Source: Nonomuraea cypriaca | Lineage (GTDB): Bacteria > Actinomycetota > Actinomycetes > Streptosporangiales > Streptosporangiaceae | Assembly (NCBI RefSeq): GCF_015645445.1 | Contig: NZ_JADOGI010000005.1 | Coordinates: forward strand, 1 to 64,000 | Direction of reading: 5' to 3' | DNA: 64,000 nucleotides | Part shown: piece after piece, positions 26,327-35,412 of the stretch | Position numbering within the stretch: the stretch's first letter is position 1 | How the letters are laid out: each line of letters opens with the position of its first letter | Translations under genes and position numbers: made by a program | Notes under the pieces: model-generated | Seen by the model: only the letters and a program-made list of their open reading frames with translations | What the model was told of the DNA's origin: nothing | Database searches by the model: none

Positions 26327-27256
26327 TCACACCCCGGCCGCACGCGCCTTCTCGTACACCTCGGCGGCGACGTCCTTCAACTCCTGGGCGTCGCGGGTGC
26401 CCTTCTGCAGATCGATGAGGATCTCGTCGAAGCCGATCCCGGCGTGCGGGACCAGGTCTTCGACGATCTGCTCAGCGTTGCCCTGGAAGAGGGCGCGGTC
26501 GTTTCCGTCGTACGGCTTGGGAGTGTACGCGGCGTTCGCCCGCAGCACCGTCTGGATCGGCTTGGTGCGCCCGCGTTCGGCCGCCAGTTCCTGCAGTTCG
26601 CGCCACTGGGCGGCAGTCTGCTCGGCGCCCATGGCCAACGGCAGCCAGCCGTCGGCGTGGTCGATGAGCCTGCGCTGGGCTTGCCTGTTGCCCCCGGCCA
26701 GCAGGATCGGAATCGGCCGGGCGGGCTTGGGGCCGACCACGGCCGACGCGATCCGGGCGATCTCGCCGTCGTAGGTCACCGGGTCTGGCCCCCACACCGC
26801 CCGGCAGACCTTGATCACCTCGTCCAGCACCTTGCCGCGCTCCTCGAAGGGCCGGACGCCCGCGGCGGCGTACTCGTCTAGGGACCATCCCGAGCCGAAG
26901 CCCGCGACCACCCGGCCACCGCTCGCCGCGTCCAGCGTGGCGAGGGTCCTGGCGAGTTGGAACGGCCCATGCAGCGGCGCCACCAGCACGGACGTGCCCA
27001 GATGGACCCGTTCGGTGGCCGCGGCCGCCAGGGACAGCGTGATCAGTGGCTCGGCCACGGAACGGTAGTCGTCGGGCCAGGCCAGGCCGGGAATGCCGAA
27101 CAGGCCCTGGGTCGTGGGCTCGGGGAAGAGGGCCCGTTCATAGGCCCACAGGCTCCGGTATCCGATCTGCTCGGCAGTGCGTGCCACGTCGGGCACGTCC
27201 CTGCCGACGTCGTACTGATGGTTCTGAGGGAGGCCAAGTCCGAGTGCTGCGGTCAC
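26327..27256 (-). CDS. LLM class F420-dependent oxidoreductase
   Basis: About 309 residues. It has the luciferase-like TIM-barrel signature: VPDVARTAEQIGYRSLWAYE, HLGTSVLVAPLHGPFQLAR, LATLDAASGGRVVAGFGSGW, PKPARPIPILLAGG. It resembles the TIGR03619-type F420-dependent LLM group of actinobacteria. It likely uses reduced F420 for hydride transfer to an unknown substrate. GTG 27256 preceded by GAGGAG is preferred over the TTG at 27274. Confidence 0.88.
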   Translation of the reverse strand: MTAALGLGLPQNHQYDVGRDVPDVARTAEQIGYRSLWAYERALFPEPTTQGLFGIPGLAWPDDYRSVAEPLITLSLAAAATERVHLGTSVLVAPLHGPFQLARTLATLDAASGGRVVAGFGSGWSLDEYAAAGVRPFEERGKVLDEVIKVCRAVWGPDPVTYDGEIARIASAVVGPKPARPIPILLAGGNRQAQRRLIDHADGWLPLAMGAEQTAAQWRELQELAAERGRTKPIQTVLRANAAYTPKPYDGNDRALFQGNAEQIVEDLVPHAGIGFDEILIDLQKGTRDAQELKDVAAEVYEKARAAGV

Positions 27257-27270
27257 GATCCGTGAGCTCC

Positions 27271-27470
27271 TCAAATGGATTTGGTGATTGGTGTTTCGGG
27301 CAGGGCGCGTATGGCCTCTTGGGTGCCCGGATCGGGGATCGAGTCGGCGATTTCGGACTCGACGGCCCCGGGAGAGGTCGTGGTGACGCGGATGCTCGGG
27401 TCGACTTCCGGGCGCAGGCCCTCGGTGATGGCCCAGGCGGCGTACTTGGTGGCGCAGTAGACGGCGCCGT
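27271..27470 (-). pseudogene. SDR catalytic-segment remnant
   Basis: The frame carries AVYCATKYAAWAITEGLRPE (catalytic Tyr-x3-Lys), RVTTTSPGAVESEIADSIPD and a short non-family tail. The Rossmann N-terminus and the normal C-terminus are missing. It lies 14 bp upstream of the LLM gene, on the same strand. Confidence 0.8.
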
Positions 27471-27554
27471 CAGGACATGCGTCGCGTTGAAGAGCGTGCC
27501 GTCCGCGGCTGTCTTCAGCCGGCTTGCCACAACCTCCCACCAGGGTTCACGGCG

Positions 27555-28085
27555 CTACAACTCCTCCAGGTAGCCTCCGTCGATGGCGACGTCCGCGCCG
27601 GTCGTGCTGCCCGAGCGTGGGGAGACCAGCAGGGCGATCGCGTCGGCGATCTCCTGGGCATGCACGAGGCGCCCGGTGACCAGCCGCATCATCTCAGGGG
27701 CGACCTTGGCGATGACGTCCTCCTTCGAGGTCCCGGTGAGGGCGCCGAACGCCTCGGCGGACCCGCCCTGCCTGGTCCACATGTCGCTGAGTGTCGGTCC
27801 TGGCGAGAGGGTGTTCACGCGGATGCCCTGGGCGCCGTACTCCTCGGAGACGGCCTTGCCGACGTGGTTCATGGCGGACTTGGCGGCGGCGTAGTCGATG
27901 TTCATGGCGCCGGGCTGCCTGGCGGAGCCCGAGGACACCACCGTGTCGGGCCACTCCTCCGCACGGGTCCGCGAGGTGGCCACGACGAGTGCCCCCTCCT
28001 CGGCCAGGGTGCGGACAATGGCCAGGCCGATGCCCTTGGACGCGCCGGTGACGATGGCGACACGACCGGACAATTCAAGATCCAT
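27555..28085 (-). CDS. SDR family oxidoreductase with central deletion
   Basis: 176 residues; relatives have about 255. The start MDLELSGRVAIVTGASKGIG is normal, but after VVATSRTRAEE the sequence jumps to TVVSSGSARQPG with DYAAAK and a normal C-terminus (GADVAIDGG). About 80 residues holding the NNAG motif and dimer helices are absent. The reading frame survives. Probably not an active dehydrogenase. Followed on the same strand by another SDR remnant and the LLM gene. Confidence 0.8.
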   Translation of the reverse strand: MDLELSGRVAIVTGASKGIGLAIVRTLAEEGALVVATSRTRAEEWPDTVVSSGSARQPGAMNIDYAAAKSAMNHVGKAVSEEYGAQGIRVNTLSPGPTLSDMWTRQGGSAEAFGALTGTSKEDVIAKVAPEMMRLVTGRLVHAQEIADAIALLVSPRSGSTTGADVAIDGGYLEEL

Positions 28086-28249
28086 GAAGTTCCTTTCGGT
28101 GTTCAGGCAGATCCGTCCATGAATGAAGAGGTACGAGCCGGCCCAACCTGATCAGGCGGTCACGAGCAAGGTTCTCGACATGAAGGGGAGAAAGTCTGTG
28201 CGCGCGTCGTCTTCGAGGCGGCCGGCTCGTACGTTCACCGCGATGAGTG

Positions 28250-29137
28250 TCATCTCGTGGCCCGCCGGAAGAACTCTTCGGCGCTGGTGGGCTTGACGCC
28301 GGGGTAGCGGTGGTTGTCGAGCGGGTCGAGCTTCCCCTTCCCGCTGACCATGGCCAAGTTGTACTGCAGCGGGATGTACGCCATCGAGTCGCCGGCCGCC
28401 TTGAGGCGTTCGATCTCGGCGCTGAGTTCCTCGATGCTGCCCAACTGCCGTGCCTCGAGCCGTCGTCCCGAGCCGCGCTCCATGGCCTGGTGCAGGTCCT
28501 TCATCGTCAGCTCATCCCCGACGAGTCGCACGGTGCGCCCGGCGGCCGAGGGGTCGAGGGCTACTTCGGCGGTCCACTCGGCGGTGTCGGCATAGGTGGA
28601 GAAGTCGACGGGCTGATCGCCGTCACCCCAGTAGCTGAAGGTGCCGGACTCCCAGTCGATCCACTGGAACCAGGGCATGTTCACCGTATCGAGGTAGGCG
28701 CCGATAAGGATCGGCGTGGATGCCACGGTGCTGTCGCGGGTGCGGTCGCCGGCCTTCTTGCGCAGGTCGACGAGGTCGTTGTCGCCGTAGTCGAGCCGGT
28801 CCATGGCCAGGGAGTAGTCCGAGGGGATCCAGCGCGGAACCCCGGCCTTCTCGGCGGCACGCAGCAGGTTGACCTGGCCGTCGACGAAGACGCCCGCATC
28901 CCCGAAGACGGTGGAGACGAGGACGTCCACTCCCTCCAGTGCGCGGGTGAGGCTGTCGTGGGAATCGCGGATGTCACCTTCCACGATCTCGATGGCCGAG
29001 TCGCCGGCCAACGCCTTGCGGCCCTCGGTGTTGCCGGGCCTGACGAGGGCGCGGACCCGCACGTCCCGCCGCCGCAGACTCTCGACGACCAAGCGGCCCA
29101 GATGGCCGGTGGAGCCGGCAACGAACACAGTAGTCAT
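28250..29137 (-). CDS. NmrA-like NAD(P)-binding protein
   Basis: About 295 residues. TVFVAGSTGHLGRLVVESLR is the GxxGxxG nucleotide loop. RALVRPGN, VEGDIRD, and IPSDYSLAMDRL in place of the usual catalytic Tyr-x3-Lys are characteristic of NmrA/isoflavone-reductase-like atypical SDRs. These act as redox sensors or reductases. Full length. The ATG at 29137 (MTTVFVAG) is preferred over the one 10 codons upstream. AT-rich promoter DNA precedes it. Confidence 0.88.
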   Translation of the reverse strand: MTTVFVAGSTGHLGRLVVESLRRRDVRVRALVRPGNTEGRKALAGDSAIEIVEGDIRDSHDSLTRALEGVDVLVSTVFGDAGVFVDGQVNLLRAAEKAGVPRWIPSDYSLAMDRLDYGDNDLVDLRKKAGDRTRDSTVASTPILIGAYLDTVNMPWFQWIDWESGTFSYWGDGDQPVDFSTYADTAEWTAEVALDPSAAGRTVRLVGDELTMKDLHQAMERGSGRRLEARQLGSIEELSAEIERLKAAGDSMAYIPLQYNLAMVSGKGKLDPLDNHRYPGVKPTSAEEFFRRATR

Positions 29138-29202
29138 GGGTGCTCCCTGTAGGAGTGAGGTGATCATTAGGGCGATGTTTCAGAATCTAACAGTTGAATC
29201 TT

Positions 29203-29215
29203 AATCTATATGATT
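29203..29215. promoter_or_regulatory. AT-rich palindrome upstream of NmrA gene
   Basis: AATC-TATAT-GATT in a strikingly AT-rich block (about 29175-29232), 66 bp before the NmrA start. It may be an operator or promoter; there is no direct support for a regulator. Confidence 0.35.
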
Positions 29216-29385
29216 GAAAGATCAACAATATGGTCGACATCGAGGCCGTCGGTGGACGTGGCTGATCATCGCCGTCTACACCGAGCCGCGCCTCGTCAAC
29301 GTCCTGCGCCAAGCCGAACTGCGAGGCGCCCCCGCGGTCGCCGTTGACACGCGGTGGAGCCGCAGTCGCACACCGTCGGAGGACG

Positions 29386-29952
29386 TTAAACCGCGGCGAC
29401 CTCTTCGCGATCGGCCAGCGCCTTGAGCTGCGGCATGATGTCGTTCAAACCCACTTCGACGCGGCTGTACACCTCGCCGTTGAGGACCAGGGTGCCGTCG
29501 AAGTCGCCCGTATTGGCATAGAAGCCGACCGGCGCGGTCGCGGCCTGGAAGAAGCCGAAGAGCGGCCGGAGCTCGTGCTCGATGATGAGCGCATGCCGAT
29601 CGCTTCCCCCGGTGGCCACCAGGATGACGGGCTTGTTCGCCAGGCCGTACTGGTCGACCAGGTCGAAGAAGTGCTTGAACATTCCGGAGTACGACGCTCG
29701 GAACACCGGTGTCGCCGCGACGACCACGTCGGCTTCTTCGACCAGCCGGATCTGGAGCTCGACCTCGGGCGATACGTCCTCGCGCATGGCGGCTCCGGTG
29801 AAGCTCGGCCCGAGCCGGTAGACGTCGACCTGATGGAGTTCGATCGGCAGGGCTTCGTTGAGCCGGGACGTGACGAGGCCGGCGAGGCCCATGGTCTTGG
29901 ATCGCTCGTTCGGGCTGCCGTTGACGACGACGACTCTCAGGGTGCGGCTCAT
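29386..29952 (-). CDS. NADPH-dependent FMN reductase
   Basis: 188 residues. Flavodoxin-like fold: VVVVNGSPNERSKTMGLA (FMN phosphate loop), ATPVFRASYSGMFKHFFD, LVATGGSDRHALI. It resembles the CE1759-type reductases that supply reduced FMN to a partner LLM monooxygenase. Its start overlaps the stop of the LLM gene (ATGA), so the two are co-translated as a two-component flavin system. Confidence 0.9.
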   Translation of the reverse strand: MSRTLRVVVVNGSPNERSKTMGLAGLVTSRLNEALPIELHQVDVYRLGPSFTGAAMREDVSPEVELQIRLVEEADVVVAATPVFRASYSGMFKHFFDLVDQYGLANKPVILVATGGSDRHALIIEHELRPLFGFFQAATAPVGFYANTGDFDGTLVLNGEVYSRVEVGLNDIMPQLKALADREEVAAV

Positions 29953-31016
29953 GCCGGGCTCCCGGCAGTGCGGGACAGCTCACGCCGCATCACCGGCGCG
30001 ACCTCGGTGCCGAGACGTTCGATGGCGGCGAGATGGTCCCGCTGCGGCATGTGCCCGTAGCCGAGATGGAAAACGGCTCGGGTCACCCCGTAGAGTTCGT
30101 GGTAGGTCATCAACTTGTCGATGACCTCCTGCGCACTTCCCACGAGCAGCCCGCCGCCCGGTGTCGCCTGCGCGTCGAAGGCGGGTCGCGGCAAGTCGAA
30201 TCCGGCTCCGCGCTGGTGGTTGTTTTCCCGCATACCCACCTTGAAATACGGATACATCGTGTCCCGAGCGCCCTGGCTGGTCGCGCCGACATAGCCGTGG
30301 GCGGTGATGCCGACCCGCGCGTCCGCCACCGGATGGCCGGCGGCCTCGAAGGCCTGGTAGTACTTCGCCACCCCGTCGGTGAACTGGCCGACTGGGCCGA
30401 GTAACAGGCCGAGTACCAGAGGCAGGCCCAGGGAACCCGCTCGGATGGCAGAGGCGGGAGTGCCTCCGCTGCCGATCCAGATCGGCAACTCGCCGACCGG
30501 CCGGGGAGCGATATCGAGTCCGGTGAGGTCACGCGTGTGCGGCCCGCCACGCCAAACCGCGGGGTTGCCGTCGCGGATCGCGAGAAGGGCGTCGAGCTTG
30601 TCCCGGTAAAGGTCCGCATAATCGGCGGTGTCGTAGCCGAACAACGGAAACGACTCGGTGAAGGAACCTCGACCGGCGATGAGTTCGGCCCGGCCGGCGG
30701 ACAGCAGGTCCAAGGTCGCGAAGTTCTGGAAGACCCGGACCGGGTCCTCCGAGCCGAGCACGGTCACACCGCTGGTCAGACGGATGTGCTTCGTCCGGGC
30801 GGCTACCGTCGCCAAGATGACCGGCGGCGCCGAAGCGACGAAATCCGATCGGTGATGCTCACCGACGGCGTAGACGTCCAGACCGGCTTCGTCGGCGACG
30901 ACCGCTTGCTCCACGATTTCGGCCATGCGGTCGTGTTGTGACATCAGCTTGCCGGTCGTGAGATCGGGGCTGATCTCGCCGAAGGTAATGATCCCAACTT
31001 CGAATGGAGGTGTCAT
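29949..31016 (-). CDS. LLM class flavin-dependent oxidoreductase (monooxygenase component)
   Basis: About 355 residues, starting MTPPFEVGIITFGEI at the ATG 31016 with GAGGAC upstream. Typical LLM features: YAVGEHHRSDFVASAPPVIL, TSGVTVLGSEDPVRVFQNFA, LDLLSAGRAELIAGRG. It resembles CE1758-like FMN-dependent monooxygenases, always paired with an FMN reductase, as here. Substrate unknown. Full length. Confidence 0.9.
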   Translation of the reverse strand: MTPPFEVGIITFGEISPDLTTGKLMSQHDRMAEIVEQAVVADEAGLDVYAVGEHHRSDFVASAPPVILATVAARTKHIRLTSGVTVLGSEDPVRVFQNFATLDLLSAGRAELIAGRGSFTESFPLFGYDTADYADLYRDKLDALLAIRDGNPAVWRGGPHTRDLTGLDIAPRPVGELPIWIGSGGTPASAIRAGSLGLPLVLGLLLGPVGQFTDGVAKYYQAFEAAGHPVADARVGITAHGYVGATSQGARDTMYPYFKVGMRENNHQRGAGFDLPRPAFDAQATPGGGLLVGSAQEVIDKLMTYHELYGVTRAVFHLGYGHMPQRDHLAAIERLGTEVAPVMRRELSRTAGSPA

Positions 31017-31095
31017 TTCCGTCCTCGAATGCAACGTTGGCCATGAGGGATTTGGCCTTGCCACGGGCCCCGAGGGGCGATTTCGCCGTGACATG

Positions 31096-31662
31096 TCAGA
31101 CAGGCTTGGTGGCGGCCAGCTCGAACTCCAACGTGATCTTGTCGCTGACCAGGGCACCACCGGTCTCCAGGGCGGCATTCCAGGTGATGCCGAAGTCCTT
31201 GCGGTTGATGACCGCAGAGCCTTCGAAGCCGATGCGGTGGTTGCCGAACGGGTCGACGACCCCGCCCTGGAATTCGAACGGCACAGTAACGGAGTTGGTG
31301 ATGCCCCTGATGGTGAGGTCGCCGGTCAACTCCACCGTCTGCTCGCCCGTGACCCGGACTCCGGTGGAGACGAAGGTGATCTCCGGGAACTGGTCCATCG
31401 CCAGGAAGTCGCTGCTGCGCAGGTGCTCGTCACGCTGCTTGTTGCGGGTGTCGATGCTCGCGACCTTGATGGTGACGTGCGCGGTGGTATTGCCGTGCTC
31501 CGCCGCGTCGATGCCCACGCCGCCCTCGAACTCGTTGAACTGGCCGCGCACCTTGGTCACCAGCGCGTGCCGGGCCACGAACCCGATCCGAGTGTGGGCG
31601 ACATCGAGGACGTAGTCGCCGGAGAGGGTGGACAGGTCGGTCGTCGTTGCGGTGCTGGTCAC
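31096..31662 (-). CDS. YceI family lipid-binding protein
   Basis: About 188 residues, cytoplasmic (no signal peptide). The lipocalin-like YceI fold motifs are YVLDVAHTRIGFVARHALVT, GNTTAHVTIKVASIDT, RDEHLRSSDFLAMDQFPEI, FGNHRIGFEGSAVINRKDFG. Family members bind polyisoprenoid-type lipids. GTG 31662 has AGGAG 7 nt upstream; the ATG 10 codons earlier does not. It is divergent from a MarR gene with a large inverted repeat between, so it is probably MarR-regulated. Confidence 0.9.
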   Translation of the reverse strand: MTSTATTTDLSTLSGDYVLDVAHTRIGFVARHALVTKVRGQFNEFEGGVGIDAAEHGNTTAHVTIKVASIDTRNKQRDEHLRSSDFLAMDQFPEITFVSTGVRVTGEQTVELTGDLTIRGITNSVTVPFEFQGGVVDPFGNHRIGFEGSAVINRKDFGITWNAALETGGALVSDKITLEFELAATKPV

Positions 31663-31698
31663 GTCGGTACTCCTGAAATCCGTGAGCGCCACCCTGTT

Positions 31699-31744
31699 GG
31701 TGACACGTCATCTACATGACATGGACCATACATGATGTGTCACC
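31699..31744. promoter_or_regulatory. MarR operator in the yceI-marR intergenic region
   Basis: GGTGACACGTCAT (31699-31711) and ATGATGTGTCACC (31732-31744) form 13-bp arms with one mismatch around a 20-bp spacer that contains the smaller palindrome ATGG-A-CCAT. It spans both presumed promoters. TACACT at 31753-31758 is a likely -10 for the rightward gene. Confidence 0.7.
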
Positions 31745-31764
31745 TACTCTGCTACACTGAAGGT

Positions 31765-32238
31765 GTGGCTGTGACGAATGACATCCCCTGGCTGAACGAT
31801 GACGAGCAGTACATGTGGCGACAATGGATGGGCCTGAACGCGGAGCTCCTGGCAAAGCTCAACCGCGACATGCAGACCGACGCTGGGCTGTCCAACCCCG
31901 ACTACCAGGTGCTCGTCGTGCTGACCGACTCCGCCGAAGGACGAATCCGGGTATCCGACCTGGCCGCGTCGTTGCAGTGGGAACGCAGCCGGGTGTCCCA
32001 CCACGTCGCGCGGATGGAGAAACGAGACCTGGTGTCCCGACTTGGCTGCCCGGACGACGGTCGCGGTGCCTTCGTCCGCATCACCGAGGCGGGGCGAGCG
32101 GCCATCGAACGTGCCGCGCCGGGTCATGTACGCGCCGTACGACACCTGGTTTTCGACGCACTCACCGCGGATGAGGTAGCTCAGCTCGGCGAGATCTTCC
32201 ACCGTCTGCGCTCTCGCGCCGGCCTGTCAACCGAATGA
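31765..32238 (+). CDS. MarR family transcriptional regulator
   Basis: 157 residues. Winged helix: NPDYQVLVVLTDSAEGRIRV, SDLAASLQWERSRVSHHVAR, MEKRDLVSRLGCPDDGRGAF (wing). Such regulators respond to phenolics or oxidants. GTG 31765 lies 6 nt after a TACACT -10 box, implying a leaderless transcript. Likely autoregulated through the 46-bp dyad and repressing yceI. Confidence 0.9.
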   Translation: MAVTNDIPWLNDDEQYMWRQWMGLNAELLAKLNRDMQTDAGLSNPDYQVLVVLTDSAEGRIRVSDLAASLQWERSRVSHHVARMEKRDLVSRLGCPDDGRGAFVRITEAGRAAIERAAPGHVRAVRHLVFDALTADEVAQLGEIFHRLRSRAGLSTE

Positions 32239-32328
32239 AGCACGGGCGGGCCCTGTGCCTGCCGAAAACTCCGTCCGTGCAGTTCAAGCGGCATGCTGGT
32301 ATTCGCCGATCACGGCACCGAAGCGGCC

Positions 32329-33177
32329 CTAGCGACTCACACCCAGTCGTTCGGTGCCGGTGACACACAGCATGTCGAGGGCCGAGGCCTCGCGCGTGCC
32401 GGTCGCCGCCGAGTAGACGATCATCGACTGGTCGGTGTCCGGCAGCAGCAGGGTGTCGCAGTCCAGGACGAGAAGCCCGAGGTCGGGGTGGTTGACCGTC
32501 TTGTGCATCGACCGCCACAGCGTCGAGCGTCCCTCCTCCCACATGATCCGGAATCGCTCGCTGCCGGTGAGCAGCTCATCGACCAGCGATCGCAGGTCCG
32601 GGTCGTGCGGATAGCGGGAAAGCGCGGTGCGCAGCGACCCGACGGCCTGCTGCGCCGTCGTCTCGTCCTCCTCGGGAGCGAGCGCCACGTGAGCGCCACC
32701 GGTGCCGAGGAACCGTTGCCAGATGATGTTGCGCTGCCGCTCGGGCCAGCGACTCAGATCGCCGAGGAGCGCCTCGGCCATCGGGTTCTGTGCCAGCACG
32801 TCGCTCTTGGCCGACAACACGAGTGCCGGCAGGTCGGTCAGCCGTTGGAGCAGACGCAGCATGCTCGGCCGGATCGACATCTCGACCCGGCCGGCGAGCG
32901 GCGGGGCGCTGCCGGCCAGGCGGAAGACCTGGTCGCGTTCGTCGCTCTCGAGCCGAAGCGCCTGGGTCAGAGCGGTCAGCACCTGGGCGGACGGCTGCGG
33001 CCCGCGGCCCTGCTCGAGGCGTACGACATAGTCGACGCTCAGCCCGGCGAGCTGGGCCACCTCCTCGCGACGCAGCCCGGCCACCCGCCGCCGCGGGCCG
33101 GTCGGCAGGCCGACCTCCTCAGGCACGATGCGTGCCCGTGCGGCCTTGAGAAGGCGGGCGAGCTCGAGACGATCCAT
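32329..33177 (-). CDS. MmyB-like helix-turn-helix transcriptional regulator
   Basis: 282 residues. HTH: LARLLKAARARIVPEEVG, GLRREEVAQLAGLSVDYVVR, LEQGRGPQPS; then an MmyB-type ligand domain (about 100-270). It is divergent from a full-length SDR with about 100 bp between starts, repeating the regulator/SDR arrangement at 21 kb, and presumably represses that SDR. ATG 33177 is preferred over the one five codons upstream. Confidence 0.9.
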   Translation of the reverse strand: MDRLELARLLKAARARIVPEEVGLPTGPRRRVAGLRREEVAQLAGLSVDYVVRLEQGRGPQPSAQVLTALTQALRLESDERDQVFRLAGSAPPLAGRVEMSIRPSMLRLLQRLTDLPALVLSAKSDVLAQNPMAEALLGDLSRWPERQRNIIWQRFLGTGGAHVALAPEEDETTAQQAVGSLRTALSRYPHDPDLRSLVDELLTGSERFRIMWEEGRSTLWRSMHKTVNHPDLGLLVLDCDTLLLPDTDQSMIVYSAATGTREASALDMLCVTGTERLGVSR

Positions 33178-33277
33178 GCGTCCATTCTCCACCCGTCCAG
33201 CACGGACATCCTGGTACGGCCGCTCCTAGTCTCAGGCATCTCTGGATGGCTCCCGGCCGGTCCGGCATCGTCGAGGC

Positions 33278-34015
33278 ATGAGCGAATCACACAGCACCTC
33301 CAGCAGCACGACCACCGTCTTGATCACCGGCGGTAACAAGGGCCTGGGCTACGAGACGGCGCGCCGCCTCGGCGCACTCGGTTGGCGCATCTTCCTCGGG
33401 TCGCGCGACGAGGCCCGCGGCCGTGAGGCGAGCGAGCGGCTCGCCGCCGGCGGCGCGGAGGTGACCTTCGTCCAGCTGGACGTCACCTCCGACGACTCGG
33501 TCGCCGCGGCCGTCCAGACCGTGCGCGAGAGCACCGACCGGCTCGACGTACTGATCAACAACGCGGGGATCACCGGCGAGCTCATCGGCCCCGCGGCGAC
33601 CCTGCCGCAGCACCTCGTTCCCGTCTTCGGCGTCAACGTGGTCGGTACGGTCCGCGTGACGCACGCGTTCCTGCCGCTGCTGCGCGCCGGGCACGACCCA
33701 CGGGTCGTGATGGTCTCCAGCGGCGCCGGATCGCTGACGATCATCACAGACCCCGAGCGGAAGGAGTCGACCTTCCCCCACTTGATGTACCCGACGTCCA
33801 AGGCCGCCCTCAACATGATCACCATCCAGTACGCCAAGGCCATACCGGAGATCCGCTTCAACCTCGCCGACCCCGGATTCACCGCCACCGACCTCAACGG
33901 CCACCAGGGCACCCAGACGGTCAGCGAGGGCACCGACGCCATCGTCGAACTGGCGGTCACCTCCCCCGGGCAGACCGGGCAGTACCGCGATCGCGACGGC
34001 GCCCTCCCCTGGTGA
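33278..34015 (+). CDS. SDR family oxidoreductase
   Basis: 245 residues, intact classical SDR: VLITGGNKGLGYETARRL (cofactor loop), LDVLINNAGITG, VVMVSSGAGS, and Tyr-x3-Lys in YPTSKAALNM. It resembles the actinobacterial SDRs located opposite MmyB-type regulators. Substrate unknown. The M24-family gene begins about 100 bp downstream on the same strand. Confidence 0.92.
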   Translation: MSESHSTSSSTTTVLITGGNKGLGYETARRLGALGWRIFLGSRDEARGREASERLAAGGAEVTFVQLDVTSDDSVAAAVQTVRESTDRLDVLINNAGITGELIGPAATLPQHLVPVFGVNVVGTVRVTHAFLPLLRAGHDPRVVMVSSGAGSLTIITDPERKESTFPHLMYPTSKAALNMITIQYAKAIPEIRFNLADPGFTATDLNGHQGTQTVSEGTDAIVELAVTSPGQTGQYRDRDGALPW

Positions 34016-34116
34016 GGGCGCGCGCGGCCCGGAAGAGCATCACGTTCCGCTGACCTGGATCCCGACCGGTATCGATGGCCCCAACCCCGTTGATGGGAAA
34101 CCTTGAGGAGAACGAC

Positions 34117-35412
34117 ATGAGTGATGTGGTGGTACCGACTTTCTCGATGGCCGAGCGTGATCGCCGATGGGATGTGGCGCGCGCGTTCATGGAGCGCGAG
34201 GGCCTCGACGCGCTGCTCGTCTTCGGAGAGCACGAAGACGCCGGCCCGGCGCCGTTCGCCTACGACACGTGGTTCACCAACGCCAGGGCAGGGACGACGG
34301 TCGTCTTTCCGCGAGACGGCGACCCGATCTCGCTGTTCCCCATGGAGATGTTCGCGATGGACCACCTCGAGTCCTCGCGCAGGGGGGACATCATGTGGAT
34401 CGCGCCACAGAACATCCGATCGCGGCGCGACTCCCGCGCGATCGCGGAAACGCTCAACCAACTGGGCCTGGTCAACGGAACTGTCGGCGTCGTCGGCCTG
34501 GAGGTCTATCCACCGTGGCACCCCGAAGGCATCGTGCCCTACCGGCTCTGGGACAACATCCTGCGGGAGTTCCCCGGTGTTGAGTTCAAGCCGGTGGCCA
34601 TGGCCCTGTCCCGGCTCATCATGCCGCTGAGCCCCGAGGAGATCGCCGTCGTACGCCACTCCGCGAGCATCGGCGACGCCATGGCGAAGGCCATGGTCGA
34701 CGCCGCCGCCGCCGGTGTTTCCGAGAGCGAGGTGTACGCAGCCGGCATGTCCGCGGGATACGCGCGCGGAACGATTCCAGCGGCCATGCATTTCTGGTCG
34801 GGCCCCGACCCGCTCGCCTCAGGCCTGCCGCAGTGGGGCTACCGCCCGCAGGCCCCCCGCATCCTGCAGGACGGCGACATCATCTCCGCCGAGGTGTTCT
34901 GCAACTTCGGCGGACGCCACACACAGCACCAGGTCACGATCGCCGTAGGTGAGCCGCACGAGGACTTGCTGCGCGCCGCCGACGTCGCTCGCGCGGCGTA
35001 CGACGCGGGCCTGCGAGCGCTGCGCCCCGGCCGGACGTTCGGCGACGTCGTCGACGCCATGCGCAAGCCGTTGGACGCGGCCGACGGCTGGGAGTTCGGC
35101 CCATCGATACACGCGCTGAACCCGGCGATCGCGCTCAGCGGCTTCCCCGCGGACGCCGGCCGTCGAATCGCCGGCGCGGAGGCCTACCCTCCCGAGCCCG
35201 ACCACCCCACCATCAATGGCGGCATGGAACTCGAACCCGGAATGACCTTCGCCCTCGAGCCCAACTACGTCTTCGGACGACACTTGGCCTACATCGGCGG
35301 GACGGTCATCGTCGGCGAAGACCAACCGATCGAGCTCAATCCCTGGACAGCACATATCTTGCGAGCGGCGGGAACGGCTGCTTCCGCACCGAGTCAACCG
35401 ATGCGGCGGTGA
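34117..35412 (+). CDS. M24/creatinase-like pita-bread fold protein
   Basis: 431 residues. An N-terminal creatinase/prolidase domain (about 1-165, ARAFMEREGLDALLVFGEHE) precedes a C-terminal M24 domain. Metal positions look altered: where metallopeptidases have an Asp-Phe-Gly and a Ser-Asp-x-Thr-Arg, this has AEVFCNFGG and HTQHQVTIAVG. It may be a metal-free creatinase-type hydrolase or a non-peptidase member; the later Glu segment (GMTFALEPNYVFG) is kept. ATG 34117 has GAGGAGA upstream. Its last bases overlap the convergent kinase frame. Confidence 0.8.
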   Translation: MSDVVVPTFSMAERDRRWDVARAFMEREGLDALLVFGEHEDAGPAPFAYDTWFTNARAGTTVVFPRDGDPISLFPMEMFAMDHLESSRRGDIMWIAPQNIRSRRDSRAIAETLNQLGLVNGTVGVVGLEVYPPWHPEGIVPYRLWDNILREFPGVEFKPVAMALSRLIMPLSPEEIAVVRHSASIGDAMAKAMVDAAAAGVSESEVYAAGMSAGYARGTIPAAMHFWSGPDPLASGLPQWGYRPQAPRILQDGDIISAEVFCNFGGRHTQHQVTIAVGEPHEDLLRAADVARAAYDAGLRALRPGRTFGDVVDAMRKPLDAADGWEFGPSIHALNPAIALSGFPADAGRRIAGAEAYPPEPDHPTINGGMELEPGMTFALEPNYVFGRHLAYIGGTVIVGEDQPIELNPWTAHILRAAGTAASAPSQPMRR

